NCBI GenBank assembly: GCA_963773845.1
Contig: CAVZCU010000015.1
Span: 124,001 to 188,000 of the forward strand
From: SIAJ01 sp963773845
GTDB lineage: Bacteria; Planctomycetota; Planctomycetia; Gemmatales; Gemmataceae
Length of the DNA: 64,000 bases
Reading direction: 5' to 3'
The notes under the pieces: model-generated
What the model was told of the DNA's origin: nothing
What the model saw: only the letters and a program-made list of their open reading frames with translations
Databases searched by the model: none
In this document: positions 38,819 to 47,509 of the stretch, piece after piece
Position numbering within the stretch: the first letter of the stretch is position 1
Layout of the letters: each line of letters begins with the position of its first letter
Position numbers and translations under genes: made by a program

Positions 38819-39033
38819 ACAAGGCGGCAGGTCATCCCTTCAATTGCACATGCGTCAAAAGATATCGCTTGGCGCGACAAGCGAATCGCCTAGCGGATTG
38901 CACCAGGAGGGAAATGGTAACAGCTTCGTTGAACGTAACATACTGTGTCCTAGTTGTTTATGCATTGCGGTGGAGTCAGTCTGCCGAGTCGAGCCATTTG
39001 CGAAACTCATCGCGCTTGCGGAGCGGGTCGAAA

Positions 39034-42000
39034 TCAGGCGATCGTTTCATTTCCTTCAGATATGTGGAAGCTGGCGGCGACTTGCGGAGCACGTTCAGGC
39101 GCTGACTCCGTGTAGGTCCGCAAGATGACATTTCGCTCCGACACGGACAAAGAGGCATCCCGTTCGGCGAGCGTCAAACAAGCCGCCAGTGTCCTGGCCG
39201 CGACAAAGGCGCCTTCGCCCTTTTCGGGGAGCAACCGGGGTAGATGCTGAACCGCGTCTGCCGCTGCTTTGTGGTCCCTGGCCAGGATCAGCGCGGCAAC
39301 CCAGTGCTGATAGTTTTCATTGCGCATTTGAGCGAAGCGCGGTTGCTTGGGATCCGCGTCGAGCGCTTTCTTGAGGTTCGAAAGCGACTGCTCGAGATGC
39401 GTGCGTGCACCGGTCGCGTCCCGAGAGTTCAGAAGAAGTCGACCGAGTCCGCCGTGCGCCTCGCCCAGGCCGGTGAGATAGGCGATCGTGTCCGGATGCT
39501 TCTCGGTGAGCGCCGCAAGATACTGGATTCCTTTGCGGTACATTGCTTCGGCTTTCTTGGTTTGCCCCCCAAACGCAAGCAGTCCGCCGAGGTTTACGTG
39601 GCTCAGGGCATACTCGTATTGGTAGTCGAGCATTGTTGGGTATTCGTCGATCAAATCCTTTTGTAGGGCGATGGCCTTTTCCCAAGATTCCTTCGCCTTT
39701 GCAGATTTATCTTGCATCCGCCAGAGATTGCCGAGCGTGTTGCACACGGCAGCGAGGTCGCTGCGGTATCCTGGATTCTTGCCATACTTTTGTCGCAACG
39801 ATTCGAAGTCGGCCCGGGCCCGAAGTAGTTCCTCTTCGGCACTCGTTGGATTGTCGCTCTCCAATAACAGCATTCCCAGGTTGAAATGGCTGTGCCCAAC
39901 AAGCTGATGGTGAAGGGGAATGCCGCCCACTTTGTCGGCTAACGCCGTGCGGGCCACGAGGGCGCTGCGTTGCACTTTTTCTGCTTCAATAAAGCGATGC
40001 TGTTGTTCGAGCAGATTGGCCAGGTTGCTCATGGCAATGCCGGCGAAGCGTTGGTATTTCCAAATGTCCGGGAAGTCGTGCGCCAGAGCCTCGAACGCCG
40101 CGAGTTCCTGGCGCATTGTCGATTCGCCTTCCTCGGTACGGCCATTCCGCGCGAGATAGGGACGGAGACCGTCGAGGGCATGTGCCCAATTCTCGCGATA
40201 CATCGGTACGTGCGGATACTGCTTCTTGAGTCCCGCCCAAAGCGCGATGTTCTCGCGGACCAGCTCCTCGGCTTCCCTGAGTTGTCCCTGCGCCGAAAGT
40301 TGCCGAGCCAGACGGTCGCGCGCGTCGGCGAGGTTCGTGCGATCGGCGGGATAATCGAGAAACTCGGTTGCCAGTCGCTGATGCAAGTCGATCGCCTCGT
40401 GAAGGCTGACGATTGCTTCCGGTACGCGATCTTGAGCGGCGAGCGCGATCGCCACGTTCTCGCGGCCAATGGCAAGCTCCCGCCGGTACAGGGGAATGTC
40501 GGGCCGTGCGGAATGGAGCCGTTCCAGGAGAGCGAGTTGTGCGCGGAATGCCTTTTCGGCATCGGCATATTGACCACTGTTGAGCAGCCGGCGGCCCCAA
40601 CTCTCTTGGAGCCTGGCTCGTTCCGTCGCGGCCCTCGATTGATCCTTGAGCATCTCGGGGAAACGCTTCCAGGAACGCAGCGCTTCCTGGTTGACTTCCT
40701 CCGCTGGCTGATTCATCTCTTCGAGCATCGACGTTAACGAGCCGTACAAACGGTCGAGTTCCAGGAAGTATTCCGGCACAGTGGGATAGTCATTCGCCAC
40801 GGTTCGGCCGATCGCGACAGCGGAACGGTGGGCCAATACCGCCGCTTCGAGTTGACCGGTGGCGCGGCGAACGTCTCCCAAGCGGCGCCAGGTGCGTGCG
40901 ACCTCCATCCGCCTAAATGGACGAGCGGCATGATCGACGTCAATCTTTTCCAAAGCGTCTTGGCAGGCCAGAGCTTGCTGAAGGTTCTTTTCCGCCTCCA
41001 GGTGCCGCCCCGTCTCTTCAAGGACCGCGCCGAGCGACAGATAGGCCGCCGAAAGGTCATCCTGGTAGATGGCCACGTTGGGTTGCCGATTGGCAAGTGC
41101 CTTCAGCACTTCGATCGCGGCGCCAAACTCGTTCTCCGCTTCCTGTGACTTCTGCTCCAGGCGGAGGACGAGCGCCAAGTTGTAGTGGGCGGTCCCCAGC
41201 TTATTCTGGAACTCGGCGTTGTCGGGGTGATCGCGGGCAAGTTGTTGCCGTTGCGTGAGCACGCTTCGGTACTGGTTTTCCGCTTCGGCCTGCCGGCCCA
41301 TGTCGTCGGCTATGCCGGCTAGCATGGAAGCGGCGCTGGACACATCGCTCAGATTATCTGAATTGTCCGGCTGCAGTGCCGTTAACTGCTGGTGAATCGA
41401 CAGGCTATTCTTGCACAGATCCTCGGCCAATTCCAAATTGCCAAACGTCTGTTCCACCTTGGCAAGCAACAGGTAAATCTGCCCCAGGTCGCGGCGGATC
41501 GCCGGATCGGCACGGTCTTCGTCACGAAGCTCGTCGTAGAATCGAAGAGCCTCCAGGAGGATCTGCGCGTTGTTCCTGCTCCATCCGCGGCAGATAGCCG
41601 AGCCGATCGCGCGCGACTTCGGTCAGGCGGCGGACAGCCATTCGCGCACGGCTGAAGTTCTCTGACGCCCGTTGTTCTTGAACGCGCGAGCTGTCAAGCG
41701 CCTTGCTAATCTCCTTGTAAGACCAAAGGCCGCCGAATAGCAAACTCAGTGACGCGGCGCTGCCGACCGCGATCATTCCCGCGACCGCGGGTCGACGCAG
41801 CGCCCATTTCCACGCTCGCTCCCACGCCGGCGTCCGCCGAGCCAGAATTGGTTTCCCCTCGAGGAATCGCCGCAAATCGCCGCCCAGGTCGCCGGCCGAT
41901 GTATAGCGCTTGCGGGCTTCCTTCTGCAGACATTTGAGACAGATTGTTTCCAGGTCGCGCGGTACGCCGGGTTGCAGCCGGGCCGGGGGAACTGGGTCGA

Positions 42001-42906
42001 TTGCCAGCACTTGCTGAAGAGTCTCAACCGGCGATGGGCGCGGAACGGCGGCCTTCCCGTGAGCAATTCGTAAAGAATCGCCCCAAGCGCATAAATGTCA
42101 CATGCCGGCCCCATAAGTCTCGTGAGCCCAGCCGCCTGCTCCGGCGCCATGTAACTTGGCGTCCCGACGACAACGCCGGTGCTAGTCTGCGACGAATCGA
42201 CGCCAAGGCGCTTGGCGAGGCCGAAGTCGACAATCATCGGATGGAAGGCAAACGGATCAACGGCTCCAGACGAAGAGTCATCCTTGGTCCTTCCGCCTTC
42301 ATCCTTGCGAAGCAATATGTTCCCCGGCTTCAGATCGCGGTGAATAATCCCCTGCTCGTGGGCGTATTGCATGGCTCGGGCCAGGGTTTCGACCAGCCCG
42401 GCCGCAGCCCGCGGCGGGATGGGATTGCGAGAAATGGCCTCGGCGAGCGTGCTCCCCCCGACCAGCTCCATTGCGAAATACTCTCGTCCCTCCGACTCGC
42501 CAACTTCGTGAACCTGCACAATATTCGGATGCTGGAGTCGTCCGATGACTCCGGCTTCGTGTCGGTAGCGGATGTGCTCCCGTGGTTCACTTCTGAGGAC
42601 CACTTTGAGTGCCACGAGCCGATCGAGTGAAATCTGACGTGCCCGGTAGACTGTCCCCATCCCACCGCGGCCGAGCTCATCGAGCAGTTCATACCCGGGA
42701 ATCACCGGCAGAACAGCGGATTGCGTGATCGGCGCTTGGACGGTTCGAGCCGCCGCCATGACGCGAACGGATCGCGGGGGCGGCGGCAGCTCGTCGTCAA
42801 AGGTCGAGGTCGCCGACCGATTCCAGGAATCTTCGGCGCACTCCGGGCAGTCGGCGGCTTCGCCGTCCCACTCGTGCCCGCTCGGACAGGTGCGAGTCTG
42901 TGACAT
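39034..42906 (-). CDS. Transmembrane Ser/Thr protein kinase with TPR tail (two frameshifts)
   Basis: About 1290 residues if two indels are corrected. N-terminus: a small zinc ribbon (TCPSGHEWDG, CPEC). The kinase domain (about 68-330) has ELGRGGMGTVYRA, lysine in LVALKVVLRS, catalytic loop IIHRDLKPGNILL, metal loop VDFGLAKRL and GTPSYMAPEQ, all residues for activity. One membrane helix follows (IAVGSAASLSLLFGGLW, about 385). A long extracytoplasmic TPR region with many repeats (e.g. YNLALVLRLEQKSQEAENEF) completes it. Frame breaks: a missing C at about 42036 (joins PFRA to PSPVETLQQVLAIDP) and an extra G at about 41576 (joins RMEQ to NNAQILLEALRFYDEL). It lies 12 nt after the secreted protein gene. 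Confidence 0.85.
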
Positions 42907-42918
42907 CGGCGTGGCCCC

Positions 42919-43719
42919 TTATGGGTTGGTCACCTTCAGGGGCGCTTCAAACGTGACCGTTTTCTTGGCGATCTTGTCGGTCAGGCCCACCTTCAGGACG
43001 AATTCGCCCGGCCGGTTGAGCGTCAGTTCGCCCCGCAGGGTGATCACGGTCACCGTCTTCACCACGTTGGCGTCCTCGTTATGGACGACCGAGCGGATCG
43101 GCTTCGGCATCACCGGCTTGCCCTTGGAGTCGAAAACCTCGATTGTCATTTCCAGATCCAGCTCGCCTGTGCTCTTGTCGAAGCCAACGCCGCGCGCCTT
43201 GAAGTACAGCGTCTGGCTCGCGACGCCGCCGACGGCGGCCGGCACCTTGCCCTGGGGATCCTGGGAGAAGCGCATGGCGACCAGCGCGAACTTCTTTTCC
43301 TTGCAGGTGAGTTTCTTTTCGAACGAGTCGGACGTCTTGGCCAGGTTGTCCGTAACCGTGACCTTTAGTGTGTATTCGCCGATCGGCAGTTCGTCGCCGA
43401 TGGTCACCGAGACGTGCGCCGGGAACGTGCCGCCGCCCAGGGCGAGGGTCTGCTGAAGCGGCACCGCTTGCTTGACGACGACTTTTTTCTTGGCGTCGGT
43501 TACTTCGAAGGACAATTCGCCCACGAGCCGACCGTCCGCGTCGCTTGTAAAGCCGACGACCATGAAGCGGACGTACAGCTCATCTCCTCGAATGTAATCC
43601 AGGTCCTTGCGCTCCGGCCCGAGTTGGCCGTGCGCGGCCTGGACATCCTTGATCTGGAGTTTGGCGAAAATGGGAGTGATGCTGCCGACCATCAGAAGCG
43701 TGGCGAGTGCGATGCGCAT
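42919..43719 (-). CDS. Exported beta-sandwich protein of unknown function
   Basis: 266 residues from ATG 43719, with GGAGAAG six bases upstream and a signal peptide (MRIALATLLMVGSITPIFA). The body is two Ig-like halves: one with YVRFMVVGFTSDADGRLVGE and LPIGEYTLKVTVTDN, the other with LYFKARGVGFDKSTGELDLE and NRPGEFVLKVGLTDKIAKK. It sits between an ECF sigma factor and a kinase on one strand, so it may be the extracytoplasmic ligand or sensor partner. The open frame extends to 44097 but overlaps the sigma factor, so the upstream part is not coding. The shared motif (copy B) lies 50 nt upstream. Confidence 0.75.
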   Translation of the reverse strand: MRIALATLLMVGSITPIFAKLQIKDVQAAHGQLGPERKDLDYIRGDELYVRFMVVGFTSDADGRLVGELSFEVTDAKKKVVVKQAVPLQQTLALGGGTFPAHVSVTIGDELPIGEYTLKVTVTDNLAKTSDSFEKKLTCKEKKFALVAMRFSQDPQGKVPAAVGGVASQTLYFKARGVGFDKSTGELDLEMTIEVFDSKGKPVMPKPIRSVVHNEDANVVKTVTVITLRGELTLNRPGEFVLKVGLTDKIAKKTVTFEAPLKVTNP

Positions 43720-43755
43720 GGGATCTTCTCCGGGAATGTAAGTCGGATCTTGCAC

Positions 43756-43777
43756 CTCATACGGAGGCTGTGACAAT
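43756..43777 (-). promoter_or_regulatory. Shared motif, copy B (upstream of secreted protein and kinase)
   Basis: Minus strand reads ATTGTCACAGCC-TCCGTATGAG. The core TGTCACA ends 50 nt before ATG 43719, the same distance as copy A. It lies between the sigma-factor stop and the secreted-protein start. Confidence 0.6.
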
Positions 43778-43799
43778 GGCCGGTGGCGCATCCGGGTGA

Positions 43800-44513
43800 C
43801 TAGCGCCGGCGTTCCAGCGCACTGCGGCAGTACTTCAGCAAATCGAGCGCTTTCAGTTCGTCCTCGAGGTCGGACGACGTCGGCGCATCCAGCGACTCGG
43901 CGACCAGTTCCAGCATCAAATCCGCGAACTTGGCGTGGGCCCGCTGAATTGTCTTGCGAACATTCTCGGCGGTGATCGGCCGACCAAGCTGCTTCGTTAG
44001 ACGTTCCGCCATGTCGCCGGAGGGGAGGTCGGGGTCCTCGATCCGCAACAGCAATGTCGCGTGAAACGTCAGGTTCGCCGCCGCCAGCGCTTTCCATGTC
44101 TGTTCGAGCAACTCGGCCCGCCAGCCACGCTCAAAGTCCTCCGCACTATTGTCGGACGGTGACGGCGCATCGGCGGTCAACGCCTTCGGTGCCGCCTGCC
44201 GAGCCCGATGATGATCGTTCACCAGGTTTATGAGGGCCACTTTGACGTAGTCGCGGAAGCGCCCGCGTTCGGGGGCGGCCCGGCGAAAGTCGCCGCGCAG
44301 AAAGCGCACGGCGAGTTCCTGGCACAGGTCGCTCGCTGCATCCGGATCGCGAACGGCGCCGAGCAGGTAGCGATAAACGGCCCCGTGGTAGCGCAGCATC
44401 AGGCGATTCCGCGCCGCGACCACCGTATCGGCCCCTGCGCCATGCGCCTGAAATACGGCCGTCCACATCGTGGCGATTTTGCTCAGCCGTTGTTCCAGTT
44501 CGGCCTGTTCCAT
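43800..44513 (-). CDS. ECF-type RNA polymerase sigma factor
   Basis: 237 residues. Region 2 covers RYHGAVYRYLLGAVRDPDAA, SDLCQELAVRFLRGDFRRA and RGRFRDYVKVALINLVNDHH, the promoter-melting and -10 recognition part. Region 4-like helices (about 150-205; GDMAERLTKQLGRPITAENV then RKTIQRAHAKFADLM) would bind the -35 element. ECF factors linked to Ser/Thr kinases are well known in Planctomycetes, and one is encoded just downstream. No anti-sigma gene adjoins it, so control may be by phosphorylation. It is divergent from the RTX-like gene at 44663. Confidence 0.85.
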   Translation of the reverse strand: MEQAELEQRLSKIATMWTAVFQAHGAGADTVVAARNRLMLRYHGAVYRYLLGAVRDPDAASDLCQELAVRFLRGDFRRAAPERGRFRDYVKVALINLVNDHHRARQAAPKALTADAPSPSDNSAEDFERGWRAELLEQTWKALAAANLTFHATLLLRIEDPDLPSGDMAERLTKQLGRPITAENVRKTIQRAHAKFADLMLELVAESLDAPTSSDLEDELKALDLLKYCRSALERRR

Positions 44514-44584
44514 CTGTTTTCCCTATCGAACCGTCGCTCATCCTAACCGCACATATATGCGGAAGGAAGCGATAAAAGCTCTTC

Positions 44585-44606
44585 CCTGTCACACCCCCCG
44601 TACAAG
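44585..44606 (+). promoter_or_regulatory. Shared motif, copy C (upstream of the RTX-like surface protein)
   Basis: Plus strand reads CCTGTCACACCC-CCCGTACAAG. The core TGTCACA ends 69 nt before ATG 44663 (42 nt before the alternative ATG 44636), directed toward that gene and away from the sigma factor. Confidence 0.6.
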
Positions 44607-44662
44607 ACTGCGACGAGAGGACCGATCCAAACCCAATGGGCCATGAGCCCGAGGAGATTCCG

Positions 44663-45718
44663 ATGAAAGCGACACGTTCCAAGTCCGTTCGCCTGTCCAT
44701 TCAACCGCTGGAAGACCGGGCAGTACCAGCCGGCCTTGTGATCAACCCACCGCCGATCCTCGTGCCACATGTGACGGCCATCAATAATCACGGTGTGCTG
44801 CAGATCACCGGGACCGAGGAGGCCGACACGATTCTCGTTCGCCAAACGAGCGGGCAGATTGCCGTTTCCGGAGTAGCCGGCTCGTTCGCCGCCGGCCTGA
44901 TCCAACGCATCGAGGTAACCGGTCTCGGTGGCAACGACACGATCCGCCTGGATAGCGAAATCATCGGCGGCGGGCAACCGATCTATAAGCCGTGCATCGT
45001 CAACGGCGGCGCCGGCAACGACGTGATCGTTGGGGGCTGGGGAAACGACATTCTACTGGGCAACGCTGGCGACGATGCCCTGTACGGGAACCGCGGCAAC
45101 GACCTCCTCGATGGCGGGACCGGGCGTGACCAGGCCTTCGGCGGGGCCGGCAACGATCGCATCGTCGGCGACTTGCAAGATTACTTCCTCGCCGGTCAGT
45201 CGGGGACGGATGTGGTCACCTTCAACAAGGTCGACCCGTCGCCGCTCGTGCAGGGCAACGCGGCCACGATGAAGCAAGTGCTCCAGGCCGCATTGGGCGG
45301 GCTATCCTTCAGCCAGTCGCACAATGGCGAGACGATCACGGTCAATCACATGAACGTGGACTCGGTCGCGATCGTCAACGGTGTGACGACGGTCACCGTG
45401 ACGGCGAAGATCCATTACAAGAAGGTGGCCGGGGGGATCACGCTGGTTTCCGAGGGTGGCAGCATGAAGTTTACGTTCCAGCCGCAGTTGACTGCAACGT
45501 TCGTCGAAGGCCATCTCCAGAGTGCGTACGCAACGCTCGCCAACCCGCAGGTGCTCTCGGTGCATCTGGACAACGTGCCGAGTTGGGTGACCAACAACAG
45601 TTATCTGAAGGGTTTCCTCACGACGAAGCTAGCACAGGTGCCGCCAATTTCGCTCACTGCCCAGGTGCAAGCTTACCTGGCGGCGGGCGGATCGTTCGGC
45701 CCGACCGTGGTGGCCTGA
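44663..45718 (+). CDS. RTX-like calcium-binding repeat surface protein with LEDR motif
   Basis: 351 residues from ATG 44663, with GAGGAGATT upstream (ATG 44636 is an alternative). A basic start then IQPLEDRAVPAG, the same N-terminal motif as the NHL-repeat protein. Residues about 85-165 are RTX-type nonapeptide repeats (GGAGNDVIVGG, GNAGDDALYGN, GGTGRDQAFGG, GGAGNDRIVGD), which bind calcium in a parallel beta-roll. The C-terminal half is beta-rich and unassigned. It has no membrane helix, so it is probably secreted or on the cell surface. It is one of three units carrying the shared upstream motif. Confidence 0.8.
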   Translation: MKATRSKSVRLSIQPLEDRAVPAGLVINPPPILVPHVTAINNHGVLQITGTEEADTILVRQTSGQIAVSGVAGSFAAGLIQRIEVTGLGGNDTIRLDSEIIGGGQPIYKPCIVNGGAGNDVIVGGWGNDILLGNAGDDALYGNRGNDLLDGGTGRDQAFGGAGNDRIVGDLQDYFLAGQSGTDVVTFNKVDPSPLVQGNAATMKQVLQAALGGLSFSQSHNGETITVNHMNVDSVAIVNGVTTVTVTAKIHYKKVAGGITLVSEGGSMKFTFQPQLTATFVEGHLQSAYATLANPQVLSVHLDNVPSWVTNNSYLKGFLTTKLAQVPPISLTAQVQAYLAAGGSFGPTVVA

Positions 45719-46119
45719 GCCGGAACGTGAGCGATCCCCCAGACGAGGAGGACCTCGTTCCCCGGATGTTCCTGGCGGCAAGACATTGCTGTGCTTGGGG
45801 AGCATCCGGCAAACTACAGTTGCTGGAAGCCTTAATCGACTCTACGGCAGACCGTTTCAGAACTTATAGTGGCAGGCTTTAGCCTGCGGCGCCGCAGTTT
45901 AAAGCATGCAACTACAGGTTTTGAAATCGTCTCAACCAACGTTCTGCTCCGATTGCTATACTGAGCAGGTTGTGCGGGCCTTCCCCTTTCTTGCCGTGTA
46001 GCGACCGGCGACCAGGTCGAACTCCCCATCCACGAATCACCCCGATTCGGCGGCCGCCTCACGTTCCGGGCGACCGGGACAGACATTAACCAGGGCGTCT
46101 CGTAATCCGCAGGCCACCC
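45719..46119. other. Intergenic stretch with a hairpin
   Basis: About 400 bp without a protein-like frame. At 45872-45887 it has a palindrome GCAGGCTTTAGCCTGC followed by CGGCGCCG, a likely transcription end for the RTX-like gene or a dispersed intergenic repeat. Confidence 0.5.
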
Positions 46120-46329
46120 ATGAAGAATTGGAAGAACAAGGTCGTGCCCGCGCTCTTTGTACTTGCGGCCGTTTTATTCCTCATTCCAGCGGTGGTGAAG
46201 CCGGTCAGCAACGGAGAGCCGCTCAATCACACCTACCTCGTCTTCGCCCTCGTCTGCTCCGTCTTCGCGATGATCTTCTTCGCTATTGCCCGGAAGGCCG
46301 ATGCCGGTCCGCGCCCGCCGAGTGCGTAG
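46120..46329 (+). CDS. Small two-helix membrane protein
   Basis: 69 residues. Lys-rich start MKNWKNKVVP, helix 1 ALFVLAAVLFLIPAVVKP, short polar loop, helix 2 YLVFALVCSVFAMIFFAIA, then a basic tail. The arrangement of hydrophobic stretches and flanking charges is that of a genuine inner-membrane peptide. No family recognised. It precedes a broken kinase tail, which starts in another frame right after its stop. Confidence 0.6.
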   Translation: MKNWKNKVVPALFVLAAVLFLIPAVVKPVSNGEPLNHTYLVFALVCSVFAMIFFAIARKADAGPRPPSA

Positions 46330-46367
46330 GCGGTGCGAAAAGGAACTCGCACTCGCCGACGCGAACC

Positions 46368-46862
46368 GCGGAAACCGCCGAGGCGAAGGAAGCCGACACG
46401 CGGGCGGTCCTCGACTTCGTGGAGAACAAGGTCTTTGCCGCGGCCAGGCCGGAGGGTCTGGACGGCGGCCTCGGCTACGAAGTGACCTTGCGGCACGCGA
46501 TCGAATCCGCTCTGCCGTATGTCGAGACGAGCTTCCGGGACCAGCCGCTGATCGAAGCCCGGCTGCGTGCAACGCTGGGGGCATCATTCATTGATCTCGG
46601 CGAATACAAGGCTGCCGCCGACCAATACGAAAAGTCCCGCACACTCTACACCCAGCAACTCGGTCCCGATCACCCGGACACGCTGCGAAGCTGCGCGGGC
46701 TTGGCCACCTGTTACGGCGGGCTGGGTCGGCGCACCGAGTCCGTCAAGCTCTTCCAAGAGACGCTCGCACGGCAGGAAGCCAAAGTTGGCCCGAGCCATC
46801 GGGATACGCTTCTGTCAATGAGCCGACTGGCCAACACCTACAGCCTCCTCGGCAAGTTGCAA
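46368..46862 (+). pseudogene. Fragment of a Ser/Thr kinase TPR tail
   Basis: About 165 codons reading AEAKEADTRAVLDFVENKVF, EGLDGGLGYEVTLRHAIESA, SFRDQPLIEARLRATLGASF, then TPRs YKAAADQYEKSRTLYTQQLG and LGRRTESVKLFQETLARQEA. This order is typical of the C-terminal half of Gemmata Ser/Thr kinases. The kinase domain and the later TPRs are both absent, and the frame runs into the trpG start. It is interpreted as a relic. It could be a stand-alone TPR protein but lacks a start site. Confidence 0.6.
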
Positions 46863-46921
46863 CTGGCTGCCGCCGGGCGATCGCTGCTTCGGCCTCCCCA
46901 CTTGGCCTGTACAATAATCGC

Positions 46922-47509
46922 ATGATCCTGTTGATCGACAACTACGACTCGTTTACCTACAACCTCGTCCAGCGCTTTGGGGAATTGAACTCCGAGTTGC
47001 CGATGACGGTCGTTCGCAATGATCAAATCACTGTCGAGCAAGTCGCCGACCTGAAGCCGACGCACATCATCATCTCGCCTGGCCCGTGCACGCCCAAGGA
47101 AGCCGGTGTTTCGAACAAGGTGCTGGAGCGTTTTGCCCCGACGACGCCGATCTTTGGAGTCTGCCTGGGGCATCAGTGCATCGGCCATGTGTTTGGCGGC
47201 GATGTGATTCGCAACTGGCGGATCATGCACGGCAAAGTGTCGCCGATCTTTCACGACAATAAGGGGGTCTTCGCGGGTCTATCCAATCCATTCGAAGCGA
47301 CGCGCTATCACAGTCTGGTGATTAAGAAAGAAACCTGGGACAACCCGGACTTCGAGGTGAGTGCCTGGACAGAAGAAGGCGAGATCATGGGCGTCCGCCA
47401 TAAAGCCTGGCCGTTGCATGGCGTGCAGTTTCATCCGGAGAGCTTTCTAACTGTCGAAGGACCGAAGATCATGGCAAACTTCCTGGCGCTGCGCCGTGGC
47501 GATAATGTT
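46922..47509 (+). CDS. trpG: Anthranilate/aminodeoxychorismate synthase glutaminase (TrpG/PabA)
   Basis: About 196 residues. Class I glutamine amidotransferase: LIDNYDSFTYNLVQRFGEL at the start, IISPGPCTPKEAG, catalytic Cys in GVCLGHQCIGHVFGG, HGKVSPI, and the His/Glu pair in VQFHPESFLTVEGPKIMANF. It releases ammonia for TrpE (tryptophan) or PabB (folate); sequence alone does not separate the two. No stop codon separates it from glnE: the frame continues. A TAA at 47503-47505 lies one frame away, so a single-base deletion near the 3' end would explain the apparent fusion. Confidence 0.9.
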
